Assembly (NCBI RefSeq): GCF_000768345.1
Contig: NZ_AVPS01000005.1
Coordinates: 1 to 64,000 of the forward strand
DNA length: 64,000 bases
Reading direction: 5' to 3'
DNA from: Lysobacter concretionis Ko07 = DSM 16239
Lineage (GTDB): Bacteria > Pseudomonadota > Gammaproteobacteria > Xanthomonadales > Xanthomonadaceae
Shown piece by piece: positions 54,007-62,977 of this stretch (within the stretch, counting starts at the first letter, position 1; every line of letters begins with the position of its first letter). Below the pieces are notes generated by a model. The model was given only the letters and a program-made list of their open reading frames with translations, ran no database searches and was not told where the DNA came from. Made by a program: the position numbers and the translations under genes.

Positions 54007-54339
54007 CGGACGTATGGTGGAAGGTTTCGATTCCTGTAAGTTACGGCAATGGCGAAAACGAACTGTAATTTGGCCGGCACTGTTTCTGTAACTTTCTCTG
54101 CTTCCTCGGAAAATCAGCGAATGTTTCACGTTTACTGATCGGGATGTTACGTAAACAGTGATCCCGGCTCCAAACGATACTCAAACCGTTGAGGTGACCG
54201 CATGAACCGCCATCCACCACTTCGCATAATGCATATTATGTAATTATACGGTGGGAGGACTTGTCCAGAACCAAGCACCCTCGGCCACCAGGCCACACAT
54301 TCCTCTATCCTTGGCCATCCTCGATTTCCGCATGACCGC
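54007..54339. other. Gap with CTGTAA repeats and the dif-like site
   Basis: No gene is seen. CTGTAA recurs at 54035, 54063 and 54086; the first unit is the near-palindrome CCTGTAAGTTACGG, which has a sister copy at 25363-25376. GTTTAC and GTAAAC arms face each other around 54131-54160. The dif-like site at 54219-54246 follows. The gap separates mobile from backbone genes. Confidence 0.6.
54219..54246. other. dif: dif-like XerC/XerD recombination site
   Basis: A 28-base site made of a XerC-like arm ACTTCGCATAA, a six-base centre TGCATA and a XerD-like arm TTATGTAATTA. The gammaproteobacterial dif consensus has TTCGCATAA, centre TGTATA and TTATGTTAAAT, so 9 bases of the XerC arm, 5 of 6 centre bases and the inner TTATGT match. 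The outer XerD arm differs, as seen at dif sites altered by Xer-using mobile elements. It would mark chromosome dimer resolution at the terminus. Confidence 0.78.
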
Positions 54340-54912
54340 ATGAAACGTTCCCGCAAGACTGCCCTGGTGCTGATGGGCACCGCTCCGCTGCTGCTGGTTG
54401 CCTGCTCCACCCAACCCGAGGTACAGACCCGGGAAGGTCTGTTCACGTCGGTCGAGGCCTGCGCCGAGAAGACGGCGAATCCGATCATGTGCCGGGAAGC
54501 CTTCGAGCAGGCGCAGGCCCAGGTTGCCGAGGCCTCGCCCAAATACGCGTCCCGGGAAGATTGCGAGGCCGAGTTCGGCGCGGGTCAATGCGCTACCCAG
54601 AAGACGTCGACCGGGCATTCGTTCATCGGGCCATTGATGACCGGTTTCTTCCTGTCGCAGATGCTCAACGGCCGTGGCGCTGCGCTGCCCAATCAGATGG
54701 GCAATCAGACCGCGGCCGGTGCGACCAGGGCCGAGCCGGCGTTTCGCTCCAATCAGCAAGGCTGGCTCAAGCCGGGGCCGTCTTCGACCGGGGTTCCCGG
54801 GTCGTCCGGTCTTGCCAAGGTGAGTGCCCAGCCCGACCGCGCGATGACGGTGCGTCGTGGCGGCTTCGGTGCCACCAGCGCGCGCCGGACCGGCGGCAGC
54901 ACGGGCGGCTGA
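54340..54912 (+). CDS. ygiB: YgiB-like lipoprotein (DUF1190)
   Basis: A 190-residue DUF1190 protein with a lipoprotein signal (LMGTAPLLLVACSTQ, lipobox VAC). Cys-containing segments are typical of the family (SVEACAEKTANPIMCREAFEQA, YASREDCEAEFGAGQCAT), followed by a Gly/Ser-rich C-terminus (RRGGFGATSARRTGGS). The stop overlaps the ATG of the next gene by one base (TGATG). In enterobacteria ygiB and ygiC pair in the same way; the function is not settled. Confidence 0.82.
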   Translation: MKRSRKTALVLMGTAPLLLVACSTQPEVQTREGLFTSVEACAEKTANPIMCREAFEQAQAQVAEASPKYASREDCEAEFGAGQCATQKTSTGHSFIGPLMTGFFLSQMLNGRGAALPNQMGNQTAAGATRAEPAFRSNQQGWLKPGPSSTGVPGSSGLAKVSAQPDRAMTVRRGGFGATSARRTGGSTGG

Positions 54913-56096
54913 TGCGTCGGGTCGCGATCGAGCCGCGCCGGGACTGGCGTCGGCGCGCGGAGGCCTGTGGCTTCCAGTTCCACACGATCGACGGTGCCCA
55001 GTACTGGGACGAGTCCGCGTATTACGCGTTCACCCTGCGCCAGATCGAGCAGGACATCGAGAACCCGACCGCCGAAATCCACCGGATGGCGCTGGATCTG
55101 GTCGACGAGGTCGTGGGCAGTGAAACGCTGATGGAGCGCCTGGCAATCCCGGATGCGTTCCGCGATTACGTGGCCGAAAGCTGGCGCCAGCGCGATCCGC
55201 ATCTGTACGGCCGTATCGACCTGGCCTATGACGGTCACGGCCCGGCCAAGCTTTACGAGTTCAACTACGACACCCCGACCTCGTTGTACGAGGCCGCGTT
55301 CTTCCAGTGGGAATGGCTGGAGAACCAGCGCGAGCGTGGCGTTCTGCCAACCGATGCCGACCAGTTCAACGCGATCCACGAAGCACTGGTGGACCGTTTC
55401 AGCGAGCTGGCCGCGCAGCTGAGGCCGCCTTTCCATTTCGCTGCCGTGCGCGACAGCGTCGAGGACCAGGGCACCGTCGAATACCTGCACGATTGCGCGG
55501 CCCAGGGTGGATTGCCGGCCGGCCTGATCGCCCTGGAAGACATCGGCCTGTCGGAAGACGGGCGCCTCACGGACCTGGACGATGTCGTGATCGGGAGCCT
55601 GTTCAAGCTCTACCCGCTCGAAGACCTGTTCGCCGACAGTTTCGGTGCGGCGTTGCCGCGCGCCGGCGTGCAACTGGTCGAGCCGGCGTGGAAGCTCATC
55701 CTGAGCAACAAGGGCGTGCTGCCGCTGCTGTGGGAACGTCACCAGGGCCACCCCAACCTCCTGCCGGCGGCGTTCGACGACGGTGATGAGTTGCCGCGCG
55801 GCTGGGTCCGCAAGCCGCTGTTCTCCCGCGAGGGCGCCAACATCGAGATGCGCTATGCCGACGGGCGCCTGCTGCGTGCGGACGGGCCATACGACGGTCC
55901 GGCGATCCGGCAGGCATTGCACCCGCTGCCCGATTTCGAGGGCCGCTATCCGTTGATCGGCAGTTGGGTGGTCGGTGACCGTGCCTGCGGCATGGGGGTG
56001 CGCGAGGACGACACGCCGATCACCCGCGACACCTCACGGTTCCTGCCGCACGCGATCATCGGCGACGGATGTGGGCGGATGGTGTTCGCGGCCTGA
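54912..56096 (+). CDS. ygiC: Glutathionylspermidine synthase-like ATP-grasp protein (YgiC)
   Basis: A 394-residue protein of the YgiC/glutathionylspermidine synthase family. Family segments are GFQFHTIDGAQYWDESAYY near the start, LYGRIDLAYDGHGPAKLYEFNYDTPTSLYE (substrate-binding, about 95-125), NKGVLPLLW and KPLFSREGANIEMR near the ATP-grasp site, and VGDRACGMGVREDDTPIT at the end. It lacks the N-terminal amidase domain of GspS. Members outside GspS have no proven glutathionylspermidine activity. The start is the ATG at 54912 that overlaps the ygiB stop. Confidence 0.88.
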   Translation: MRRVAIEPRRDWRRRAEACGFQFHTIDGAQYWDESAYYAFTLRQIEQDIENPTAEIHRMALDLVDEVVGSETLMERLAIPDAFRDYVAESWRQRDPHLYGRIDLAYDGHGPAKLYEFNYDTPTSLYEAAFFQWEWLENQRERGVLPTDADQFNAIHEALVDRFSELAAQLRPPFHFAAVRDSVEDQGTVEYLHDCAAQGGLPAGLIALEDIGLSEDGRLTDLDDVVIGSLFKLYPLEDLFADSFGAALPRAGVQLVEPAWKLILSNKGVLPLLWERHQGHPNLLPAAFDDGDELPRGWVRKPLFSREGANIEMRYADGRLLRADGPYDGPAIRQALHPLPDFEGRYPLIGSWVVGDRACGMGVREDDTPITRDTSRFLPHAIIGDGCGRMVFAA

Positions 56097-56281
56097 GATA
56101 TCCGGATCTGGAAATTGTCGAGTGCCCTCCCCGGCGGCTATCGGCCGTATTGCCCGTCGGCGCTCGCTTCTGAACCATTCAGCGCTTTATCGGTTTGCAC
56201 ACGTTCCAGGCGCGCGGGACTAACGACCCGGCGACTAGCTTTGGCGTGACCTCGAAGAGGTCCCTCGCCCAGGAGACGAAT

Positions 56282-56437
56282 ATGCCTACCGAAAAGAGCA
56301 AGAAGCCGTCCAGCCCGCACAAGGACACCCCCGGAAAGCACGCATCGGGTTCGGATGAAAAGCACACCAAATCGGCGTCCAGCCCCGGTTCCAACCCCGA
56401 CAAGATGATGGGAAAGAACCCCGGCAAGAATCATTAG
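56282..56437 (+). CDS. Small hydrophilic Lys/Ser/Pro-rich protein
   Basis: A 51-residue protein (starts MPTEKSKKPSSPHKDTPG, ends MMGKNPGKNH) with no hydrophobic segment, probably disordered. AGGAGACGAAT stands directly ahead of the ATG and a strong terminator follows 34 bases after the stop, which makes a real gene likely. I do not recognise a family; small Lys-rich proteins of this type in Xanthomonads are often stress-induced, but no function is claimed. Confidence 0.6.
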   Translation: MPTEKSKKPSSPHKDTPGKHASGSDEKHTKSASSPGSNPDKMMGKNPGKNH

Positions 56438-56471
56438 CGTTTTATCGATATCGAGCTTGATATCCGGCAAG

Positions 56472-56494
56472 CGCCCGCAAAAAGCGGGCGTTTT
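56472..56494 (+). terminator. Rho-independent terminator
   Basis: CGCCCGC and GCGGGCG pair around a loop of five A, followed by TTTT. It ends the small Lys-rich gene. The complement also has a T-run, so it can act on both strands. Confidence 0.85.
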
Positions 56495-56587
56495 GCTGTT
56501 CGTATCTCCCATCGACAAGGCGATGCCGCAGCTCCTCCTGCTCATTGGGAGCCGGCGAGCCGTCCGCTCGCATGGTGTGCCCGCCAA

Positions 56588-56968
56588 CTACGCGGCCGGT
56601 TTCCTGCCCAGCAGAAGCCGCCTCAACACCACCGCGTCGTTGTGCTGCTCGTCATGCGCCGAATATACGAGGGTGATCGGGCCTTTCCTCGCGGCGGCGC
56701 GCAGCTCGGCGAGCTGTTCCGAGTGGTCGCGGAGTTCGACTTCATAGCGTTGCTGGAACTCGGGCCAGCGCGCCGGGTCGTGGCCGAACCATTTCCGCAA
56801 TGCGCTGCTGGGTGCGATGTCCTTCATCCACTGATCCAGCGCGGCCGCTTCTTTGCTGACGCCCCGCGGCCACAGCCGGTCGACCAGGATGCGGACGCCA
56901 TCGGTATCGGCGGGTTTTTCGTAGGCCCGCTTCAAGCGGATGTTGTCCGCCGGAATGGTCGTGCTCAC
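56588..56968 (-). CDS. DUF488 family protein (YeaO-like)
   Basis: A 126-residue DUF488 protein with the family's VRILVDRLWPRGVSKE, LDQWMKDIAPSSALRKWFGHDP, FQQRYEVEL and GPITLVYSAHDEQHNDAVVLRRLL. The start is GTG at 56968, which overlaps the stop of the Rieske/FAD gene (GTGA), so the two are coupled. The molecular function of DUF488 is unknown. Confidence 0.88.
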   Translation of the reverse strand: MSTTIPADNIRLKRAYEKPADTDGVRILVDRLWPRGVSKEAAALDQWMKDIAPSSALRKWFGHDPARWPEFQQRYEVELRDHSEQLAELRAAARKGPITLVYSAHDEQHNDAVVLRRLLLGRKPAA

Positions 56969-58542
56969 GGGCGCTTCCCGGAAGCGGCCGCAGGCATGGC
57001 GGCGATGGCCCGTTCGAATTCCACTTCCTTGTGCAGCCCTTCCAGGTCGCGGTGGATGAACGCCGCTGCCAGCTCCCTGCCCTCGCGCCGGTAGCTGATG
57101 GTGCAATCGCGCTGGTTGAGATCTCCCTCGATGACCACTTCGTCGAAGCGCTCGGCATGGCCGACATAGGCGAGGCCGAAGTCGTACTGCTCGGTCCAGA
57201 AAAACGGTACGGCGTCGAAACGTTCGCGCAGGCCGATCATGTTGCGGGCTGCGGTCTGCCCCTGCCGCTCGGCCACGACCCAGTGCTCGATGCGCAGCCG
57301 GTCGCCGGTCAACAGGTCGGGCCAGCGGGCGATGTCGCCGGCCGCGAAAATACCGGGCACGCTCGTTTCCAGGTATTCGTCCACGCTGATGCCGTGATCC
57401 ATCGCCAGCCCCGCCTGTTCGGCCAGGCTGGTCACCGGACGCACGCCGATGCCGATGACGACGAGATCGGCGGGCAGGGTTTCCTCGTTGGTCAGCACGA
57501 CTTCGCGCTCGTCGATCGTGCTGGCGGTGGTGCCCAGGTGGAAGATCACGCCGTGATCCTCGTGCAGCTTCTGCAGGAAATTTCCGACCGCCGCGCCCAT
57601 AACCTTCTCCATCAAGGTGTTACCGAGACCGACGACCTGCACGTCGATCTTCCTGGCGCGCAGGCCGGCGGCGACTTCAAGGCCGATGAAGCTTGCGCCG
57701 ATGATGACCGCGCGTTTCGCCGACGAGGCCGGCTCCGAGAGGACATGTTCCAACAGGGCATGGCAGTCGGCGGCGGTACGCAGGTAATGCACATGCGGCA
57801 ACGTGGCACCGGGGATGTCCAGATGGACAGGCGCGGCGCCGGTTGCCAGCAGCAGAGCGCCGTACGGATAACGACGACCGTCCGTGGTCTCGACCAGCCG
57901 CTGGGCGGTGTCGATGCGGCTTACCTGGGTGTTGGTCTGCAGGTCGATGTCCTGCCGCCGGTAGAAATCGGCGTCCTGCAGCCGGTTGGACGCCTCGTCG
58001 ATGCTGCCGGCCAGGATGCCTTTGGACAGGTCGGTGCGGTCGTAGGGTGGCGATGCATCCGCGCTCAGCATCGTGATGCTGCCCTGGTAGCCTTCCCGGC
58101 GCAGCGTTTGCGCGGCGGAATTGCCGGCAGCGCCGCCCCCGACGATGACGATGCTTTCGGGCGCGGGATGCGAAGGAGGAAGGGGTTCCGGACCGGCGGG
58201 TTCGAGCTTGCCGCGGACGTGGATGACGCCATCGCGCTCCTCGACCCGGAAACAGTCGATCGGCTTCAAGGCCGGCGGCCGCACCGGGATGCCGTTGTGC
58301 AGGCTGAAACAGGCGTGGTGCCAGGGACACCGCACCGTTCCATCGACCAGCAGCCCGTCCGACAGCGGCGCGCCCTGGTGGGTGCAATGCGCGCCGATGG
58401 CAAACAGCTCGCCGCCGCTGCGGGCCAGGACCACCGCCTCGCCCTGGGCATGACCGAGCAGCAGGCTGCCGTCGACGACGGCCGACGACTCGATGCCGTG
58501 ACCGAAGTCCGGCCCCTCGAGCTTGTCTGCTTCCCCACCCAT
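56965..58542 (-). CDS. Rieske-type ferredoxin fused to FAD/NAD-dependent reductase (AIF-like)
   Basis: A 525-residue oxidoreductase. Residues 18-110 are a Rieske 2Fe-2S domain with the ligands in AHCTHQGAPL (Cys53, His55) and RCPWHHACFS (Cys72, His75). FAD binding is IVIVGGGAAGNSAAQTL at about 131-147, NAD binding is RAVIIGASFIGLEVAAGL, the second FAD motif is GIFAAGDIARWP, and the C-terminus is a reductase dimer domain (FFWTEQYDFGLAYVG). It resembles apoptosis-inducing-factor-like and dioxygenase ferredoxin reductases. The electron acceptor is unknown. It is followed by DUF488 with a 4-base overlap. Confidence 0.9.
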   Translation of the reverse strand: MGGEADKLEGPDFGHGIESSAVVDGSLLLGHAQGEAVVLARSGGELFAIGAHCTHQGAPLSDGLLVDGTVRCPWHHACFSLHNGIPVRPPALKPIDCFRVEERDGVIHVRGKLEPAGPEPLPPSHPAPESIVIVGGGAAGNSAAQTLRREGYQGSITMLSADASPPYDRTDLSKGILAGSIDEASNRLQDADFYRRQDIDLQTNTQVSRIDTAQRLVETTDGRRYPYGALLLATGAAPVHLDIPGATLPHVHYLRTAADCHALLEHVLSEPASSAKRAVIIGASFIGLEVAAGLRARKIDVQVVGLGNTLMEKVMGAAVGNFLQKLHEDHGVIFHLGTTASTIDEREVVLTNEETLPADLVVIGIGVRPVTSLAEQAGLAMDHGISVDEYLETSVPGIFAAGDIARWPDLLTGDRLRIEHWVVAERQGQTAARNMIGLRERFDAVPFFWTEQYDFGLAYVGHAERFDEVVIEGDLNQRDCTISYRREGRELAAAFIHRDLEGLHKEVEFERAIAAMPAAASGKRP

Positions 58543-58695
58543 GTCCCTACCCTCGTTGCGGCAAAAAATTTTGCAGGAGCCTGCTTTCAGGAGCTGGGCG
58601 GTACCGCCGGAGGTTCACACGGTCGGGATCGCTCATCGCCATCCACCATCGCGCCGGGGCTATGACGTACAGGTGAAAGAACGGATGGCCGGCCT

Positions 58696-61600
58696 TCAAC
58701 CCAGCCAGACACGGACGTGATGCTCGACGCCATCATCGACCAGGGGAATCAGCGCCGCGGCATCGTCCGCCGGAACGGCAAGGCTTGCGCCATCGAGTTC
58801 GGCCCGGATCACGCCACGGCCTGCGCCATCCGGTTTGCCGACTTGCCCGTTGTCGACTTGCCCGTTATCGATCGGCCCGCTACCGATTTGCCCGCTAATG
58901 ATTTGAACCAGATAGCGCGAAGTGTGGTGGCGATAGACGAGGCTGAAACCGGGCCATGTGGTTGGAATGCAGGGATCGATCCGCAACCGGTCGCCGCGCA
59001 GGTGGAAACCCAGCAATGCCTCGATCCCGGCGCGATACAGCCAGCCGGCCGACCCGGTGTACCAGGTCCAGCCACCGCGCCCCGCCAGTTTGTCTACCGA
59101 ATAGACATCGGCGCACGACACATAGGGCTCGACCTTGAAGTGATCGGCCCCGGACCCCGTGCTGGTATGCAGGACCGGATTGAAGATGTCGAACAGCTCC
59201 GCGGCCTTGTCGCCGTTGCCCAGCCGCGCCCAGGCGAAGATCGACCAGAGCGAGCCGTGGGTGTACTGGCCGCCGTTCTCGCGGACGCCGGGCGGATAGC
59301 TCCTGATGTAGCCCGGGTCGTGCGCGGTGTGCTCGAACGGTGGCGTGAACAGCATCGCGACCCTGTGTCTGCGATCCACCAGCTGGGTGTCCACCGCCGC
59401 CATGGCGTTGGCCGCGCGGGCCGGATCGGCGGCGCCCGACATCAGGCTCCACGACTGCGCGATCGCGTCGATCCGGCATTCGGCGTTGAGCGCGGAACCC
59501 AGCGGCGTGCCGTCGTCGTAGTAGGCGCGCCGGTACCATGCCCCGTCCCAGCCGGCATCTTCCACCGCCGATCCGACGGTGCCGGCGAAGGTTTGCCAGC
59601 GCGCCACGCGCGCATGGTCGGCGCGGGCTTCGGCGATGGGCGAGAAGCGGGCAATGGTGTCCAGCAGCAGCCAGGCGAGCCACACGCTTTCGCCCTTGCC
59701 CTGCTCGCCCACCCGGTTCATGCCGTCGTTCCAGTCGCCTGTGCCCATCAACGGAAGACCGTGCGGTCCGAGCGAAAGGCTGCAATCGATCGCCCGCGCG
59801 CAATGTTCGTACAGGCTGCCGTGCTGGTCGGCATCCGACGGGGTGAAGAACGCGTCGTGCTCGCCATCCTTCAACAACGGACCATCGAGGAACGGCACTA
59901 CCGCATCCAGCACACCGGCATCGCCGCTGACGGCGAGGTAGTGCAGCGCGACATACGGCAGCCAGACCCGGTCGTCGCTCATGCGGGTACGGATGCCCTG
60001 CCCCGACGGCGGCAGCCACCAGTGCTGCACATCGCCTTCGACGAACTGCCGTCCCGCCGCGCGCAGCAGGTGCTCGCGGGCGATATCCGGTCGCGCCACG
60101 CACAGCGCCATCACGTCCTGCAACTGGTCGCGGAAGCCATAGGCGCCGCTGGACTGGTAGTAGGCGGCGCGCGCCCACATGCGACACGACAGGGTCTGAT
60201 ACAGCAGCCAGCCGTTGAGCAGCACGTCCATCGCCGGGTTGGGCGTGTGCACCTGCAGCACGTCCAGAACGCCGTTCCAGAGTGCGTGGACGTCGCGCAA
60301 CACCTCGTCGATATCGATGTGGCGGTAGGTGTCGAGCAATGTCTGTGCCTCCGCGTCGGACGCGGCGTCGCCCAGCAGGAACAGCACGTCCGCCGAGGCA
60401 TCCGGGGCGAGGTCGATCTGCGTCTGCAACGCGGCGCAGGGGTCGCGACCGGCGCCCGTCCAACCCGAGAGCGGGGCGGCGTCCAGCAGCGCTGCCGGGC
60501 GTTCGACGGCGCCGAGGACGCCGAGGAACTCGGTGCGGTCGGCGGTGACCGACATCGCTGCGCCTCCCAGACCAGCGAAGGCGACACGGTCGCCGAACTC
60601 CGGCCGCCAGCGGTTCTGTGCGAACACGGCGCCGGTCGATGGATCCTGGCGGGTGACGACGTACGGCCCGGGCACCGTGCCATTGGCACCCAGCGCCCAT
60701 TGAACATACGCGGTGACTGACAGGCGTCGTGGACGCGCGGACCGGTTGTGCAGCCGAAGTCGCGACAGCTTGATCGAGTCGGTCATCGGCACGCATTGCA
60801 GCAGTTCGACACCGACGCCGTGCGCCTCGTGCGAATACCGCGTCCATCCCCGCCCATGGCGCGTGGTGTAACGCGCGGTGGGCACACGGATCGGCAACGC
60901 GGTCGCGCTCCACAACTCGCCGCTGTCGTTGTCGCGCAGGTAGAGCACTTCGCACGGCGCGTCGCTGACCGGGTCGTTGGGCCACGGTGTCAGCGGGTTC
61001 TGCTGGCTGTTGAGCGAAAACGTATGCCCGCCGCCCTCGGCCGTCGCAATGAAGCCGAACCCGGGATTGGCGACCACGTTACTCCATGGCATCGGCGTGC
61101 AGCGCGAGCCATCCAGGCGGATGACGTAGGTATCGTCAGCCGCCGAAAATCCGCCGATGCCGTTGTCGAACTCGAGGGCTTCGTGCAGGGCGTGGGTCGT
61201 GGCTGCCGCGGCTTCCTTCGCATCCGGGCCTGGTACGGCCCCAGGCTCCCGCGTCTGCCCCGATATCCCGAACCGGTCGGCATGGGCAACGCGCATCGCC
61301 AGGCCGCCGGTCGCCTCATCCAGCACGATGCGGGCGGCCATCGCCAGGCCATCGCGCAACGCGTCGTCCATGCTGTCGCTGCGCAGGACGAATACGCCTG
61401 CATCTGTTGCGCTGATGCCGGTCTGGTCGGCGATCTCCGCGCCATGAAGCGCGTCGGTCTGGGCGGATGCCAGAGCGGTCAGTTGCGCGTGCAGCGCTTC
61501 GGCATCGGTGCCCGCGGCATCGTTCAGCAGCACCGTGTCGATGCCCAGTCGCAGCGATTGCCAGTAGCGTTGTGCGCGCAGCAATTCATGGACGTGTTCC

Positions 61601-62691
61601 AGCCCGTCGAGGCTGGCGATGTGCAGCAGCACGATCGGCCGGTCACCGGAAATGCCGCAGCCCCACAGCACCGGCGCACCCCCGCTGCCACGTTGCAACT
61701 GTTCGGCCGGCGCGCGCCACGCGGCATCGGCATAAAACAACGGGGCCAGCAGCCGGTTGCACCGCTCGGCCGCGGCATCGCCCAGCTCGAACTGTGCCCG
61801 TCGTGCCAGGGAGCAATCCGCGGACCTGGCGAAGACGTCCTCGCAGGCTTCCGCTCCATCGACGCCGTGGGCGAGCGCCAGGACCTGCTCGCGCGTCGTG
61901 GCAACGCAGGTCCAGAAAGCGATTCGCACACTGGCGCCCGGCGCAATGCGAACGCGTCGACGCAGACTGAAGATGGGATCCAGCACGTCACCGATGGCGC
62001 CGGACAACAGGTCGCCGTTTTCCATCGCCACGGCGTTGCGCAGTGTCCGTCCCCGACCGAGGAATCGCGCGCGGTCGGTCTCGTATTCCGCCGTGTGATC
62101 CTCCTGCCCTTCCACCAGCGCGACATGGGCGGCCCAGATTTGCGGCTCCTCCGGCGCACGCCGGCGTCGCGTGGCCAGCAGTACGCCGCCCTGCTCCACC
62201 CATTCGGTCTTCACGAACATCTTGGAAAACGCCGGATGCGCCGCGTCGCTTGCCGCCGAAGCCAGGACCAGCTCGGCATAGGACGTCAGTTCGATGACGT
62301 GTTGGAGGTGGCCGTGGTTGCTGATCGTGAGATGACGCAACTCGGCATCGCAATCCGCTGCGATCGCCACGGTCAGGCGGGTTTCCAATGTGCCGTCGTG
62401 GCGGGCACTGGAAAAAAGTCCGTCCGTGGCCGTTGCCAGATAGCTGTCGGGCTCACCGCCATGGGGCTGTCTGCCCGCCGACCAGACCGCACCGCTGTCG
62501 GCATCGCGCAGCAGGATGTGGCTGCCCCAGGCATCGCAGGTCGGGTCTTCGCGCCAGCGGGTGATTGCCAGTCCCAGCCACTGGCTCTGGCCTGATCCGG
62601 CATCGGTCAGCATGGCGGTGTAGCGGCCGTTGGACAGCAGGTGTGCGCGCGATACGGCGCGTGGCTGCGGCGGTGGTGATGGCATGGGCAT
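58696..62691 (-). CDS. GH94-type glycoside phosphorylase/NdvB C-terminal half-like protein
   Basis: A 1331-residue protein of the glycosyltransferase-36/GH94 group. It has two carbohydrate-binding supersandwich domains, the first opening YTAMLTDAGSGQSQWLGLAI and the second GGHTFSLNSQQNPLTPWP. An (alpha/alpha)6 barrel follows, with the catalytic Asp in GTGDWNDGMNRVGEQGKGES, and then a C-terminal beta domain. This matches the C-terminal half of cyclic beta-1,2-glucan synthases (NdvB); no transmembrane GT84 part is present. The start is ATG 62691 because CTGGAGGCC gives a good ribosome-binding site; an earlier ATG at 62841 lacks one. A glucoamylase-like gene is divergent. Confidence 0.87.
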   Translation of the reverse strand: MPMPSPPPQPRAVSRAHLLSNGRYTAMLTDAGSGQSQWLGLAITRWREDPTCDAWGSHILLRDADSGAVWSAGRQPHGGEPDSYLATATDGLFSSARHDGTLETRLTVAIAADCDAELRHLTISNHGHLQHVIELTSYAELVLASAASDAAHPAFSKMFVKTEWVEQGGVLLATRRRRAPEEPQIWAAHVALVEGQEDHTAEYETDRARFLGRGRTLRNAVAMENGDLLSGAIGDVLDPIFSLRRRVRIAPGASVRIAFWTCVATTREQVLALAHGVDGAEACEDVFARSADCSLARRAQFELGDAAAERCNRLLAPLFYADAAWRAPAEQLQRGSGGAPVLWGCGISGDRPIVLLHIASLDGLEHVHELLRAQRYWQSLRLGIDTVLLNDAAGTDAEALHAQLTALASAQTDALHGAEIADQTGISATDAGVFVLRSDSMDDALRDGLAMAARIVLDEATGGLAMRVAHADRFGISGQTREPGAVPGPDAKEAAAATTHALHEALEFDNGIGGFSAADDTYVIRLDGSRCTPMPWSNVVANPGFGFIATAEGGGHTFSLNSQQNPLTPWPNDPVSDAPCEVLYLRDNDSGELWSATALPIRVPTARYTTRHGRGWTRYSHEAHGVGVELLQCVPMTDSIKLSRLRLHNRSARPRRLSVTAYVQWALGANGTVPGPYVVTRQDPSTGAVFAQNRWRPEFGDRVAFAGLGGAAMSVTADRTEFLGVLGAVERPAALLDAAPLSGWTGAGRDPCAALQTQIDLAPDASADVLFLLGDAASDAEAQTLLDTYRHIDIDEVLRDVHALWNGVLDVLQVHTPNPAMDVLLNGWLLYQTLSCRMWARAAYYQSSGAYGFRDQLQDVMALCVARPDIAREHLLRAAGRQFVEGDVQHWWLPPSGQGIRTRMSDDRVWLPYVALHYLAVSGDAGVLDAVVPFLDGPLLKDGEHDAFFTPSDADQHGSLYEHCARAIDCSLSLGPHGLPLMGTGDWNDGMNRVGEQGKGESVWLAWLLLDTIARFSPIAEARADHARVARWQTFAGTVGSAVEDAGWDGAWYRRAYYDDGTPLGSALNAECRIDAIAQSWSLMSGAADPARAANAMAAVDTQLVDRRHRVAMLFTPPFEHTAHDPGYIRSYPPGVRENGGQYTHGSLWSIFAWARLGNGDKAAELFDIFNPVLHTSTGSGADHFKVEPYVSCADVYSVDKLAGRGGWTWYTGSAGWLYRAGIEALLGFHLRGDRLRIDPCIPTTWPGFSLVYRHHTSRYLVQIISGQIGSGPIDNGQVDNGQVGKPDGAGRGVIRAELDGASLAVPADDAAALIPLVDDGVEHHVRVWLG

Positions 62692-62912
62692 GCCGGCCTC
62701 CAGTGGGCAGGTGGCTGCACGGCGGGTGGGAGTGGCCTGGCGTCCATGCGGGGTCTGGAAAGCAACGGTGTAGACGACTGACAGCACCCGCGTTGCCGGT
62801 CCGATCCTACGCCGCGGCCGTGACGCGGCCTTTAACAACATCTGGCTACCCTACCTGTTCCTGCAGGGACTCCCGCAGGAAACCCTGGAACCCCGGCCAA
62901 GGAAAAAAAAGC

Positions 62913-62975
62913 ATGACGCAAGTGATGGTTATGTGGTTCAAGGCCGCGGCCGACATCGCCGGCGGCGCGGTGTAG
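62913..62975 (+). CDS. Possible 20-residue leader peptide (MTQVMVMWFKAAADIAGGAV)
   Basis: A 20-codon frame with a very strong ribosome-binding region (AAGGAAAAAAAAGC before the ATG) ends 2 bases before the glucoamylase-like gene. It could be a leader that couples translation or a chance frame. No Leu/Trp or other attenuator run is present. Family evidence is lacking. Confidence 0.3.
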   Translation: MTQVMVMWFKAAADIAGGAV

Positions 62976-62977
62976 GC

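Noticed and set aside
53390-54340. Tn3-family terminal inverted repeat near the TnpT-like gene
   Set aside because: No GGGG-starting 38-bp or longer repeat with a partner could be found by eye in the window, so no transposon borders were annotated.
58717-62595. Two long plus-strand frames opposite the GH94 gene
   Set aside because: Their composition (Arg, Val and Gln-rich, no domains) and exact overlap with the GH94 frame mark them as shadows.
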